Notes under the pieces: model-generated
Seen by the model: only the letters and a program-made list of their open reading frames with translations
Database searches by the model: none
What the model was told of the DNA's origin: nothing
Shown: one piece after another, positions 37,292 through 46,009 of the stretch
Numbering within the stretch: the first letter of the stretch is position 1
How the letters are laid out: each line of letters opens with the position of its first letter
Made by a program: the position numbers and the translations under genes
NCBI RefSeq assembly: GCF_024199795.1
Contig: NZ_JANADK010000001.1
Location: 1,302,001 to 1,366,000, forward strand
Length of the DNA: 64,000 bases
Direction of reading: 5' to 3'
Source: Bradyrhizobium sp. CCGB01
GTDB lineage: Bacteria; Pseudomonadota; Alphaproteobacteria; Rhizobiales; Xanthobacteraceae

Positions 37292-40168
37292 TCAGCTCGC
37301 TGCTTCCAGCCGAACTTCCGTCAGCAGGCGCATCGCCGCGTCCGCGTCCATCGGCTCGCCGAAGGCAAAGCCCTGCGCGTATTCGCAGCCCATCTGGTAG
37401 AGCTCGACCGCGTCGGAATCGGTCTCGGCGCCTTCCGCGACCACGTCCATGCCGAGGTCGTGCGCGAGCGCGATGATCGATTTCAGGATCACGGGGCGGG
37501 TGCCGCGGTTGGTGGTGCGCACGAAGGACTGGTCGATCTTGATGGTGTCGAACGGGAAGCGCTGGAGGTAGGCCAGCGAGGAATGCCCGGTGCCGAAATC
37601 GTCGAGCGACAGCCCGGTGCCGAGCTCGCGGATGCGCGTCAGCATCTGGGCTGCGTGCTCCGGGTTCTCCATCACCAGCGATTCCGTCAATTCCAGCTTC
37701 AGCGTGCCGCGCGCCACCGAGGAGCGCGACAGCACGGTGCGGATGTCGTGGATCAGATCGTGGCGCAGCAATTGCCGCGAGGACACGTTGACGGAGGCGA
37801 AGATCGGCTCGCGCGAGCGCATCGCGCGTTGCCAGATCGAGAGCTGCTTGGCGGTCTGGTCGAGCACGAACATGCCGAGATCGACGATCAGGCCGGTCTC
37901 TTCCGCGATGCTGATGAATTCCGACGGCGCCATGCGACCGAGCTTCGGGTGATCCCAGCGCGCCAGCGCCTCGAAACCGGCGATCGAGCGATCTTCCAGC
38001 CGCACGATCGGCTGGTACAGGATCGTGAGCTCCTGCCGCTCGATGGCGCGGCGCAGCTCGCTCTCCAGCGTCAGGCGGTCGGTCTTTCGCGCGCGCATCG
38101 CGGGCTTGTAGACGTCGATGCGGTCGCCGCCGATGCGCTTGGAATGATACATCGCCAGCTCGGCGTCCTTGATGATCTCGTCGGTGAGCTGGACTTGCGG
38201 GTCGGACAGCGCGAGCCCGATCGAGGCGGTGAGAAAGATCTCGCGGTCGTTGAAGGCGATCGGGGCGCGGATGGTCTTGCGGATGGTCTCGGCGAAGGCG
38301 GTGATGCGGGCGGGGTCCTGCTCCGAGAGCAGGATCAGGCCGAACTGGTCGCCAGCAAGCCGCGCCAGCGTGTCCTGCGGCTTCAGGATGCGGGTGAGGC
38401 GGCGGGCCAGCGTCAGCAGGATCGAGTCGCCTACCGCGATGCCGACGGAATCGTTGACCTGCTTGAAGCGGTCGAGGTCGATCACCATCAGCGTCGGCCG
38501 CAGCGTCGGCATGGTCTTGGCGAAATGCGCGACTGCACCCAGCCGGTCCATGAACAGCTTGCGGTTGGGCAGGCCGGTGAGGTTGTCATGCACGGAATCG
38601 TGCAGCAGGCGTTCCTCGGCGTTGCGCAGCTCGGTGACGTCGGTGAGCGTGCCGACGACGCGCGAGACCTCGCCGTCCGAGCCGACCACCGGGCGCGCCT
38701 TCAGCGCGAACCACATGAAATGGCCGTCCGGCGTGCGCAGGCGGAAATCCTGCACCAGGCGGCCGCGGCGCTGGTCGAGCACGCTGTCGAGCGCGGCGCG
38801 GAAACGGTCCTGGTCGAGCGGATGCAGTACCTCGAGCCACGACGCCGCCGGGCCTTCCAGCGTGCCGCGCTTGAGGCCGAGCAGGGCCTCGGTTTCGGGG
38901 CTGGTGAAAACCTTGTCGGCGGAGACGTCCCAGTCCCAGATCAGATCGCCGGAGCCGGCCAGCGCCAGCGCCCGCCGCTCGATGTCGGAGACGACGCCCG
39001 TGGTGGCGCCGCCGCCGGCAAAGGCGTGCTGCATCACCGTAAAGCCGATCAGCATCACGATCAGCACGAGGCCGCCGAGCAGGGCCGGGCCGACGATGTC
39101 GTTGGTGACGGAGCCCGCGACCGTCATGCCGGCCGCGACCACCCAGACCACCAGCAGGAACCAGGTCGGGATCAGCAGCACGGCGCGGTCGAAGCCGTGG
39201 GTGGAGAGATAGACGATCAGTGCGAAGCCGGCGAAGGCGATCAGCACCAGCGATATGCGCGCGATGCCGGAGGCGACGGCCGGATCGAACAGAGCGAGCG
39301 CGACGAGGGAGCCCAGGAACGCGAGCCAGCCCACGGTGATGTGCGAATAGCGCACGTGCCATCGACTGAGGTTGAGATAGGCGAACAGGAACACCAGCAG
39401 CGTCGCCGCCAGGATCGCTTCACCCGCCGCGCGCCAGATGCGCTCGGCGTTGTTCGACATGTCGAGCACCTTGCCCCAGAAGCCGAAATCGACGCCGATA
39501 TAGACCAGCACCGCCCAGGCCAACGCCGCAGCGGCCGGGAACATGATGCTGCCCTTCACCACGAACAGGATGGTGAGAACGAGCGCAAGCAGGCCGGAGA
39601 TTCCGATCACGATGCCCTGGTACAGCGTGAACGAGTTGACCTTGTCCTTGTAGGCTTCCGGCTCCCACAGATAGAGCTGCGGCAGCTTGTCGGTGCGCAG
39701 CTCGGCGACGAAGGTGACGACGGCGCCAGGGTCGAGCGTGACGCGGAAGACGTCGGCGGTTGCACTTTCCTGACGCTCGGGCCGATCGCCGATCGAGGGC
39801 GTGATGGTCGCGATGCGCGACAGGCCAAGGTCGGGCCACAACAGGCCCGAGGACACGATGCGGTAATGCGGGGCGACGATCAGGCGGTCGAGCTGGTCGT
39901 CGGTGTTGTTGGCGAGCGCGAACACGATCCAGTTCTGGCCGCCTTCGCGGGCGCGCACCTCGATGCGGCGGACGATGCCGTCGGTGCCGGGCGCGGTGGA
40001 GACCTGGATGCGGTCGGCGTCGCTGCGCTGATGCTCGAGCACGCCGGTGAGGTCGATCGCGGGCGCGTCACCGCGGACGCTGACGGCATCGAGCGCTCGC
40101 GCCGGGGACGCGGCGACGAGAATCATGAGGCCCAGCGCTATGGGCGCGAGGCACCTGATCAGACGCAA
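37292..40168 (-). CDS. Sensor GGDEF-EAL protein, probable cyclic di-GMP phosphodiesterase
   Basis: A 958-aa inner-membrane signalling protein. Order: signal/first helix (1-25), a periplasmic beta domain (about 30-180) and seven or so membrane helices (185-385), like 7TMR-DISM receptors. A PAS domain (about 400-515), a GGDEF domain and an EAL domain (about 710-950) follow. The GGDEF motif reads AGDQF (605-609), so cyclase activity is probably lost. The EAL motif (733-735, GFEALARWDHP), the glutamate LELTESL, and DDFGTG are intact, predicting hydrolysis of c-di-GMP. Ligand unknown. Confidence 0.92.
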   Translation of the reverse strand: MRLIRCLAPIALGLMILVAASPARALDAVSVRGDAPAIDLTGVLEHQRSDADRIQVSTAPGTDGIVRRIEVRAREGGQNWIVFALANNTDDQLDRLIVAPHYRIVSSGLLWPDLGLSRIATITPSIGDRPERQESATADVFRVTLDPGAVVTFVAELRTDKLPQLYLWEPEAYKDKVNSFTLYQGIVIGISGLLALVLTILFVVKGSIMFPAAAALAWAVLVYIGVDFGFWGKVLDMSNNAERIWRAAGEAILAATLLVFLFAYLNLSRWHVRYSHITVGWLAFLGSLVALALFDPAVASGIARISLVLIAFAGFALIVYLSTHGFDRAVLLIPTWFLLVVWVVAAGMTVAGSVTNDIVGPALLGGLVLIVMLIGFTVMQHAFAGGGATTGVVSDIERRALALAGSGDLIWDWDVSADKVFTSPETEALLGLKRGTLEGPAASWLEVLHPLDQDRFRAALDSVLDQRRGRLVQDFRLRTPDGHFMWFALKARPVVGSDGEVSRVVGTLTDVTELRNAEERLLHDSVHDNLTGLPNRKLFMDRLGAVAHFAKTMPTLRPTLMVIDLDRFKQVNDSVGIAVGDSILLTLARRLTRILKPQDTLARLAGDQFGLILLSEQDPARITAFAETIRKTIRAPIAFNDREIFLTASIGLALSDPQVQLTDEIIKDAELAMYHSKRIGGDRIDVYKPAMRARKTDRLTLESELRRAIERQELTILYQPIVRLEDRSIAGFEALARWDHPKLGRMAPSEFISIAEETGLIVDLGMFVLDQTAKQLSIWQRAMRSREPIFASVNVSSRQLLRHDLIHDIRTVLSRSSVARGTLKLELTESLVMENPEHAAQMLTRIRELGTGLSLDDFGTGHSSLAYLQRFPFDTIKIDQSFVRTTNRGTRPVILKSIIALAHDLGMDVVAEGAETDSDAVELYQMGCEYAQGFAFGEPMDADAAMRLLTEVRLEAAS

Positions 40169-40322
40169 GGTCAGTTCTCCGCGTTCGACGCAAACTCTTC
40201 AGTGAAGGATCGTCAGTGCAAGGCGTTTTCCGAACGGAACAAGATGGTTCGGCGCGTCGCGATAGATGCCACGAAAGCGAGGAAAATCAAAGGGTTTCCG
40301 CCTTGCTCTGTGGGCCGCTGGC

Positions 40323-41321
40323 CTAGACCTCCAACACAATTTTGCCAATATGTGCCGAGGTCTCCATGCGCCGGTGCGCATCGGATGCCTTTTCCAGCGG
40401 GAAAGTGCTGTCCATCAGCGGCTTGACGCGGCCTTCGCGCAGCAGCGGCATCACTTTCGCCTCGATTGCGGCCACCATCGCCGCCTTGTCCGCATTACTA
40501 CGGGGGCGCAGCGTCGAGCCGGTATGGGTCAGGCGCTTCACCATCACCTTGGCGATGTTGACGTTGACCTTGGGGCCGTTGAGGGTCGCGATCTGCACGA
40601 TGCGGCCGTCGACCGCGGCGGCGTCATAGTTGCGGTCGACATATTCGCCGGCGACCATGTCGAGGATCAGATTGACGCCCGCCTTGTTCGTCTCGGCCTT
40701 GATCACCTCCACGAAGTCTTCGGTCTTGTAGTTGATGGCACGGTCGGCCCCGAGCTTGAGGCAGGCATCGATCTTGTCCTGCGATCCCACGGTGACGAAC
40801 ACCTTCGCGCCGAAGGCTTTCGCAAGCTGGATCGCCATGGTGCCGATGCCGGAGGAGCCGCCATGGATCAGCAGCGTCTCGCCGGCCTTCAGGCCGCCGC
40901 GCTCGAACACGTTGTGCCAGACCGTCATCAGGGTTTCCGGCAGCGCGCCGGCTTCCTTGATCGACAGCGCCGGCGGCACGCTCATCGCCTGGGCGTCCTG
41001 CGCGATGCAGTACTGCGCATAGCCGCCGCCGGCGACCAGCGACATCACGATGTCGCCGACCTTGTGCCGCTTGGCGTTGCTGCCGACGGCGACCACTTCA
41101 CCGGCGATCTCGAGGCCGGGCAGGTCGCTGGCGCCGGGCGGCGGCGGATAGGCGCCGGAGCGCTGCGCCACGTCGGGGCGGTTGACGCCCGCGGCCTGCA
41201 CCTTGACCAGGATCTCATCCGGACCAGGCTGCGGCAGCGCCCGTTGTTCCGGCACCAGCACCTCCGGTCCGCCGGGCTTGGAGATGGCGACCACGGTCAT
41301 TTGCGCGGGCAGCTTGTCCAT
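40323..41321 (-). CDS. NAD(P)H quinone oxidoreductase (zinc-free MDR family)
   Basis: A 332-aa medium-chain reductase of the quinone oxidoreductase/PIG3 type. The catalytic fold begins VVAISKPGGPEVLVPEQ, has VNRPDVAQRSGAYPPPPG and GLEIAGEVVAVG, and a dinucleotide-binding GGSSGIGTMAIQLAKAFGA (near 153-171). The cysteine ligands of zinc alcohol dehydrogenases are missing, as expected. It may detoxify quinones or reactive carbonyls. It is transcribed leftward from a promoter shared with the DUF1192 gene on the other strand. Confidence 0.93.
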   Translation of the reverse strand: MDKLPAQMTVVAISKPGGPEVLVPEQRALPQPGPDEILVKVQAAGVNRPDVAQRSGAYPPPPGASDLPGLEIAGEVVAVGSNAKRHKVGDIVMSLVAGGGYAQYCIAQDAQAMSVPPALSIKEAGALPETLMTVWHNVFERGGLKAGETLLIHGGSSGIGTMAIQLAKAFGAKVFVTVGSQDKIDACLKLGADRAINYKTEDFVEVIKAETNKAGVNLILDMVAGEYVDRNYDAAAVDGRIVQIATLNGPKVNVNIAKVMVKRLTHTGSTLRPRSNADKAAMVAAIEAKVMPLLREGRVKPLMDSTFPLEKASDAHRRMETSAHIGKIVLEV

Positions 41322-41432
41322 GATGTGTCCTTGAGCAAAGGTGCGGGATGAAACGAGGCCATTGCTTAGCCAGCGCGGTCCAGACTGGCAACCGCTTCAG
41401 CCGCTTGTGATGCGAACGCAGGAGGAACGACG

Positions 41433-41624
41433 ATGCCGACGGAAGACGACGATAAGCCGCGCAAGAAGATCAGCCATGAAATCGGACAGGATCTCTCACT
41501 GTTGTCGGTCGAGGAACTGACCGAGCGCGTCGCCCTGCTGAACACCGAGATCGCCAGGCTGGAGGAAGCCGCCACCAGGAAGCGCGCCTCGCGCGATGCG
41601 GCGGATAGTTTTTTCAAGAAGTAG
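41433..41624 (+). CDS. DUF1192 family protein
   Basis: A 63-aa hydrophilic protein: MPTEDDDKPRKKISHEIGQD, then the core LSLLSVEELTERVALLNTEIARLEEAATRKRASRDAADSFFKK, here quoted in parts. One amphipathic helix with heptad character suggests a coiled coil. The family is confined to Alphaproteobacteria and its role is unknown. It stands 112 bp from the divergent oxidoreductase and is followed by a repeat. Confidence 0.9.
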   Translation: MPTEDDDKPRKKISHEIGQDLSLLSVEELTERVALLNTEIARLEEAATRKRASRDAADSFFKK

Positions 41625-41656
41625 GGTCGGCTCCGGTTTGAACTGGCCAACTGCAC

Positions 41657-41792
41657 GGTCCTCATCCTGAGGAGACTGCGCAGCGGTCGTCTCGAAGGAT
41701 GGCCACGGGTGACGTCGGGGCCTGCATGGTTCGCCCGGCGATGCGCAGCATCGTCCGGAGACGCGCGCGATGCGCGCTCCTCACCATGAGGG
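41657..41792. repeat. Palindromic intergenic repeat, family G
   Basis: The element runs from GTCCTCATCCTGAGGAGACT to CGCTCCTCACCATGAGG. Smaller inverted units inside include GATGCGCAGCATC and GCGCGCGATGCGCGC. It fills the upstream half of the 560-bp gap between the DUF1192 gene and rcdA. Confidence 0.65.
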
Positions 41793-41911
41793 GATAGCGC
41801 TTCGCTCGCCGGCCACTTTGTTCCGCAGCGCACTCGGCCACTGAACGACATGGCTAACGAACCCTCAAAAAATTAGTTCGTTTACTCGCGATTAAGCTTT
41901 CGCGTTTATGA

Positions 41912-42015
41912 CTGGAACTGTCCTCGTTTGGACACCGAGTGGCTCCTGTCCACTCTGTTTGACGCCTCCCTGTTATCAACTTTCAAAGCCGCCGGTCTCC
42001 GGCGGCTCTTTTTTT
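41912..42015 (+). ncRNA. Probable small RNA with anti-Shine-Dalgarno loops
   Basis: A compact, roughly 100-nt structured element. Hairpin 1 is GTCC/GGAC (41920-41933); hairpin 2 is a perfect 6-bp stem GAGTGG/CCACTC (41937-41955) whose loop is CTCCTGT. A single-stranded run with CCTCCCT (41965-41971) follows, and it ends in a strong rho-independent terminator. CU-rich loops able to pair with ribosome sites are characteristic of trans-acting alphaproteobacterial RNAs such as the alpha-r14 group. The start is estimated; no clear -10 box was found. A leader that attenuates rcdA is the alternative. Confidence 0.6.
41988..42015 (+). terminator. Rho-independent terminator of the small RNA
   Basis: Stem GCCGCCGG (41988-41995) and CCGGCGGC (41999-42006), TCT loop, then a tract TCTTTTTTT. 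It lies 170 bp before the rcdA start, with no open reading frame between, so it ends a transcript that is not rcdA. Confidence 0.9.
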
Positions 42016-42185
42016 GCGCCTGCTTCGTTTTTTGCGTCTCGTTCCGGTTGAATTCCGAGGAAAGACCCGCGGAAACCATATCCGCGCTTGTCGCTGGACT
42101 CCGCGCTCCCAGCGCGCAATGATTTGTTCATCATAAGCCGGCGCCAAAGCCGGACAGGTAAACAGTTGCGTAAGGGGCGTTAACC

Positions 42186-42695
42186 ATGGAACGTTTGCAA
42201 GCCGAAGGTGCTCTCGTTCAACTCAGCGAGCGGTTCACCAATTCTGCGGCGTTCGGCGTCCTGTTTCGTGAGGGCATGGACCTCGTCGAGGAGACCGCCG
42301 CCTATCTCGATGGCGCCGGCCGCAGCGAGGCCAAGGCGCTCGATCGCGCCGTCAGCCTCACCTATGCGACCGAGAGCATGCGTCTGACCACCCGGCTGAT
42401 GCAGCTGGCCTCGTGGCTGCTGCTGCATCGCGCGGTGAAGGAGGGCGAGATGACGCTGGTCCAGGCCAATCGCGAGAAGACCAAGGTCAAGCTCACCGCC
42501 GCCGATCCCGGCCCGTCCGACACCATCGAGAAGCTGCCCTCGCAGCTCCAGGACCTGATCCATCGCTCGATGAGCCTGCAGACCCGCGTGCGCCGCCTCG
42601 ACACCACCATCCACACCCCGCCGGTCGAATACGTGGCGATCGGCAACCCGCTGGTGCCGCAGCTTAACGCGCTGAAGGCCGCGTTCGAGCGGTAA
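42186..42695 (+). CDS. rcdA: DUF1465 / RcdA-type regulator of CtrA degradation
   Basis: A 169-aa helical cytosolic protein of the DUF1465 family, to which Caulobacter RcdA belongs. Conserved regions are SERFTNSAAFGVLFREGMDLVEE, YLDGAGRSEAKAL, ESMRLTTRLMQLASWLLLHRAV and LIHRSMSLQTRVRRLD. RcdA is an adaptor that helps ClpXP destroy the cell-cycle regulator CtrA; the same role here follows from the family. The ATG at 42186 is supported by the family start. It lies 170 bp downstream of the small-RNA terminator and converges on rpmE. Confidence 0.85.
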   Translation: MERLQAEGALVQLSERFTNSAAFGVLFREGMDLVEETAAYLDGAGRSEAKALDRAVSLTYATESMRLTTRLMQLASWLLLHRAVKEGEMTLVQANREKTKVKLTAADPGPSDTIEKLPSQLQDLIHRSMSLQTRVRRLDTTIHTPPVEYVAIGNPLVPQLNALKAAFER

Positions 42696-42756
42696 GCTCT
42701 CTCGAGATTCCGGGTTCGGCTCTGCGAGCCGCCCCGGAATGACAGTGTGATAGAAA

Positions 42757-42790
42757 ACAAAAACGCCCCCGGTCTGCCGGGGGCGTTTTT
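42757..42790. terminator. Bidirectional terminator between rcdA and rpmE
   Basis: AAAACGCCCCCGG-TCTG-CCGGGGGCGTTTTT hairpin with A-rich left and T-rich right flanks, placed 62 bp after the rcdA stop and 22 bp after the rpmE stop. It can end both convergent transcripts. Confidence 0.9.
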
Positions 42791-42811
42791 CGTTCCAGCC
42801 TTGCGGCGGGA

Positions 42812-43039
42812 TCAATCCTTTTTGAGAAAGCCCGAAAACTTCTTCTGGAAGCGCGAGACGCGGCCGCCGCGATCGAGCATCTGGGCGTTGCCGCCGGTCC
42901 AGGCCGGGTGCGACTTCGGGTCGATGTCGAGGTTCAGCGTGTCGCCTTCCTTGCCCCAGGTGGAGCGGGTCAGGTACTCGGTTCCGTCGGTCATCACGAC
43001 CTTAATCGTATGATAATTCGGATGAATTTCGGCTTTCAT
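42812..43039 (-). CDS. rpmE: 50S ribosomal protein bL31, cysteine-free form
   Basis: A 75-aa large-subunit ribosomal protein. [29 protein letters not shown], then [15 protein letters not shown] and [13 protein letters not shown], matches bL31. The four zinc-binding cysteines of the C+ form are all absent: the protein has no cysteine. The C- type does not depend on zinc; in some bacteria it replaces the zinc form when zinc is scarce, whereas alphaproteobacteria commonly have it as the only copy. It is a single gene. Confidence 0.96.
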   Translation of the reverse strand: MKAEIHPNYHTIKVVMTDGTEYLTRSTWGKEGDTLNLDIDPKSHPAWTGGNAQMLDRGGRVSRFQKKFSGFLKKD

Positions 43040-43240
43040 GGCAATTCCTAGGGCGCCCGGCGCCTTGCTTGAGTGGCTATCGAATGACGGATTTGGCGGG
43101 GTCTATACCCCAGCGGACCCCTTAAAACAAGCCATTGTGGGCAAAGCAGAACCGGGCCGCCCCCTAAGGGACATCCCGGATTTGCCACTCCCCCTGCACC
43201 GGCCTATGTGGAGCTAACTTGTCTCCTTGGGTCCGATCTC

Positions 43241-45091
43241 ATGAGCGCTGTGGAACGGCTTGACGACCAGTATCGCGACGAACGCGACACCGCGCCGGCG
43301 GAGGCCCCGTCAATCGAAGCCGAGCTGATCGAGCAGCCTGCCAAGGGCCGCGCCAAGCTGCGGCCGCTGCTCGCGCTCGCCCCCTATGTGGCCCGCTATC
43401 GCGGTCGCGCCGCGCTTGCCTTCGTCGCCCTCACGGTCGCGGCGCTGACCACGCTGCTGGTGCCGGTCGCGGTGCGCCGGATGATCGATTTCGGCCTGAC
43501 GCCCGAGGGCATCGCGCTGATCAACAGCTACTTCTCGGTGATGATCGCGGTCGTGGCCGTGCTCGCGCTCGCAAGCGCGGCCCGCTACTACCTCGTGATG
43601 ACGATCGGCGAGCGCATCGTTGCCGATCTCCGCCGCGACGTCTTCGCCCATCTGCTCTCGCTCTCGCCGGCCTTCTTCGATTCCGCGCGCAGCGGCGAGC
43701 TGGTGTCGCGGCTCACGGCGGACACCACCCAGATCAAATCCGCGGTCGGCGCCTCCGTCTCGATCGCGCTGCGCAACCTGATGATGTTCTTCGGTGCGAC
43801 CGCGATGATGGTGATCACCAGCCCGCGTCTCTCCGGTTTCGTGCTGCTTGCCATTCCCCTGATCGTGCTGCCGCTGGTCGCCTTCGGACGGTGGGTGCGG
43901 CGGCTGTCGCGCAATGCGCAGGACACACTTGCCGATGCCTCCGCCTATGCGGCCGAGCTGGTCGGCGCGATCCGCACCGTGCAGGCCTATACCAGCGAGG
44001 GGCTTGCCGAGAAGCGGTTCGGCGGCGAGGTCGAGCAGGCCTATGAAGCCGCGCGCACCTCGACGCAGGCGCGCGCCGTGCTCACCGCCATCGTCATCTT
44101 CATCGTGTTCGCAAGCGTGGTCGGCATCCTCTGGATCGGCTCGCACGACGTGCTGATCGGCACGATCTCGCCGGGCCGGCTCGGCCAGTTCGTGCTCTAT
44201 GCGGCCTTCGCCGCGGCCGGCCTCGGCCAGCTCAGCGAGGTCTGGGGCGAGGTGTCTGCGGCCTCGGGCGCGGCCGAGCGCCTGTTCGAGATTTTGCACG
44301 TGCAGCCCGAGATCAAGGCGCCCGCGTCGCCACGCGCGCTACCGGTGCCGGCGCGCGGCGAGGTCGGTTTCGATCAAGTCAGCTTCGCTTATCCGGCGCG
44401 GCCCGACGTCAATGTGCTCGATGCCGTGTCGTTTGCGGTGCGGCCCGGCGAGAAGGTTGCGATCGTCGGCCCGTCCGGCGCGGGCAAGAGCACCATCTTT
44501 CACCTCCTGCTGCGCTTCTACGATCCGAGGGACGGTGCGATCTCGCTCGACGGCGTGCCGGTCAAGTCCGCCGACCCGCGCGACTTCCGCTCGCGCATCG
44601 CGCTGGTGCCGCAGGAATCGAACGTGTTCGCGGCGAGCGCCCGCGAGAATATTCGCTTCGGCCGGCCCGATGCGACCGATGCCGAGGTCGAGCGCGCCGC
44701 CGAGCTCGCGCATGCCACCGAGTTCATCCGCCGCCTGCCCGAAGGCTTTGACACTCCGCTCGGCGAGCGCGGCGTGACGCTCTCCGGCGGCCAGCGCCAG
44801 CGCATCGCGATCGCGCGCGCGATCCTGCGCGATGCGCCGCTGCTGCTGCTCGATGAAGCCACCTCCGCGCTCGACGCCGAAAGCGAGACGCTGGTGCAGA
44901 CCGCGCTCGAAGAGCTGATGAGCCACCGCACCACCCTGGTGATCGCGCATCGCCTCGCCACCGTCCTCTCCTGCGACCGCATCCTGGTGATGGACCAGGG
45001 CAAGATCGTCGAGCAGGGCACGCATGCCGAGCTGGTGGCCGCGAACGGGCTCTATGCGCGGCTGGCGAGGTTGCAGTTCGAGGGCGCGTGA
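43241..45091 (+). CDS. MsbA-like ABC exporter (fused permease-ATPase)
   Basis: A 616-aa half-transporter that should work as a homodimer. Six helices lie between about residues 60 and 340 ([36 protein letters not shown]). The nucleotide-binding domain has Walker [10 protein letters not shown] (near 416), the signature [15 protein letters not shown] and Walker [16 protein letters not shown]. The start at 43241 ([13 protein letters not shown]) is preferred over a longer frame. The subgroup exports lipids or lipid-like drugs; the actual substrate is not evident from context. Monocistronic. Confidence 0.92.
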   Translation: MSAVERLDDQYRDERDTAPAEAPSIEAELIEQPAKGRAKLRPLLALAPYVARYRGRAALAFVALTVAALTTLLVPVAVRRMIDFGLTPEGIALINSYFSVMIAVVAVLALASAARYYLVMTIGERIVADLRRDVFAHLLSLSPAFFDSARSGELVSRLTADTTQIKSAVGASVSIALRNLMMFFGATAMMVITSPRLSGFVLLAIPLIVLPLVAFGRWVRRLSRNAQDTLADASAYAAELVGAIRTVQAYTSEGLAEKRFGGEVEQAYEAARTSTQARAVLTAIVIFIVFASVVGILWIGSHDVLIGTISPGRLGQFVLYAAFAAAGLGQLSEVWGEVSAASGAAERLFEILHVQPEIKAPASPRALPVPARGEVGFDQVSFAYPARPDVNVLDAVSFAVRPGEKVAIVGPSGAGKSTIFHLLLRFYDPRDGAISLDGVPVKSADPRDFRSRIALVPQESNVFAASARENIRFGRPDATDAEVERAAELAHATEFIRRLPEGFDTPLGERGVTLSGGQRQRIAIARAILRDAPLLLLDEATSALDAESETLVQTALEELMSHRTTLVIAHRLATVLSCDRILVMDQGKIVEQGTHAELVAANGLYARLARLQFEGA

Positions 45092-45107
45092 GGCGTAGCC
45101 TCATCCC

Positions 45108-45194
45108 CGTCATTGCGAGCGAAGCGAAGCAATCCAGATTGCTTCTGCGGAAAGATTCTGGATTGCTTCGTCGCAAGGGCTCCTCGCAATGACG
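45108..45194. repeat. Palindromic intergenic repeat, family D
   Basis: CGTCATTGCGAGCGAAGCGAAG... to ...CTCGCAATGACG, an almost full-length palindrome with internal AAGCAATCCAGA / TCTGGATTGCTTC. It begins 17 bp after the ABC exporter stop. Elements with this outline are scattered widely in Bradyrhizobium-type genomes. Confidence 0.85.
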
Positions 45195-45229
45195 AGTGGA
45201 GAGAGCTTCGCTCCACGTCGGCAGCAGGT

Positions 45230-45475
45230 CTATCGGCACTTCGGCGACAGCGTCGGCACGTTCGGCCACAGCCAGTTCTTCCAGCTCCCGTCTTCGCCGA
45301 CGCAGGCCGATGACGCAGGGCCGATCGTTGGATCGGGGCTGCCCGTTGAAGCAGGCGCGCTCGCCGTGCTCGCCGCCGCGGCAAAGCGCTGGTCGACATA
45401 GGTCGTCGACAAAAATCCGGCGACGATGACGCCCAGAAAGACCGAAGACCCCTTGGCCAGGTCGCTCAGCCGCAT
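45230..45475 (-). CDS. Small anchored protein, hypothetical
   Basis: An 81-aa protein. The start at 45475 (MRLSDLAKGSSVFLGVIVAGFL) has GGAG at 8 nt. One N-terminal helix is followed by an Ala/Ser/Pro-rich linker and the end CVGEDGSWKNWLWPNVPTL with a terminal CR, so two cysteines are in a short exported tail. No family recognised; it looks like a real small envelope protein by its signal and ribosome site. Confidence 0.7.
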   Translation of the reverse strand: MRLSDLAKGSSVFLGVIVAGFLSTTYVDQRFAAAASTASAPASTGSPDPTIGPASSACVGEDGSWKNWLWPNVPTLSPKCR

Positions 45476-45562
45476 CGATCGTCTCCATTCGCCTGCCATC
45501 ACTGGGACAACGAATAACCGACGCGATAGGATCCCTGCGTGACAGGCGTCACCCCGCCAGAA

Positions 45563-46009
45563 TCACGCCCGCCATGCCATCTTCAGCACCGGCCGTCCCG
45601 AGGTCGGGTTCACATCGTCGCCGGCATGGGCAAAGCCGTTGCGCTCGTAGAAGCGGATGGCGCGGACATTGTCCTTGTTGACGAGTAGCGTGATGCCCGA
45701 TGGCGAGAGGCGCTTGGCCGCGTCCACCAGCAGCCTTGCTGCGTCCGAGCCCCAGTGGTCGGGATCGACCACGAGCTGGTCGAGATAGCCTTCGCCGTCG
45801 ATGGTCACGAAGCCGGTCAGCACGCCGTCCTGTTCGGCGACCACGATCGAGGCTTTCGGCACCAGGTCCTTGCGCCAGCGCTCGCTCCACCATTCCAGCC
45901 GCGCGGCGAAATCGATCTGCGGATAGGCCTGCTGCCAGGTGCGATGCCAGAGGTCGATCGAGGCGGCTTCGTCCTCTGGGCGGTAGGGGCGGAGGTGGAG
46001 CGCGCTCAC
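45563..46009 (-). CDS. GNAT family N-acetyltransferase
   Basis: A 148-aa acetyl-CoA-dependent acetyltransferase. LRPYRPEDEAASIDLWHRTW opens the fold. The YLDQLVVDPDHWGSDAARLL motif A (about 75-95) binds acetyl-CoA, and NVRAIRFYERNGFAHAG is motif B. The substrate is unknown. Its start codon shares the last base of the MotB-like stop codon (46009), so the two are in one operon. Confidence 0.9.
   Translation of the reverse strand: MSALHLRPYRPEDEAASIDLWHRTWQQAYPQIDFAARLEWWSERWRKDLVPKASIVVAEQDGVLTGFVTIDGEGYLDQLVVDPDHWGSDAARLLVDAAKRLSPSGITLLVNKDNVRAIRFYERNGFAHAGDDVNPTSGRPVLKMAWRA

Noticed and set aside
37127..40426. 1099-codon plus-strand open frame opposite the GGDEF-EAL gene
   Set aside because: High GC leaves long stop-free antisense frames. 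It has no recognisable domain and covers a gene with full PAS, GGDEF and EAL motifs.
42186..42695. rcdA leader peptide at 41928-42122 (MDTEWLLSTLF...)
   Set aside because: The frame runs through the terminator and its poly-T tract and lacks a ribosome site; RNA structure explains the sequence better.
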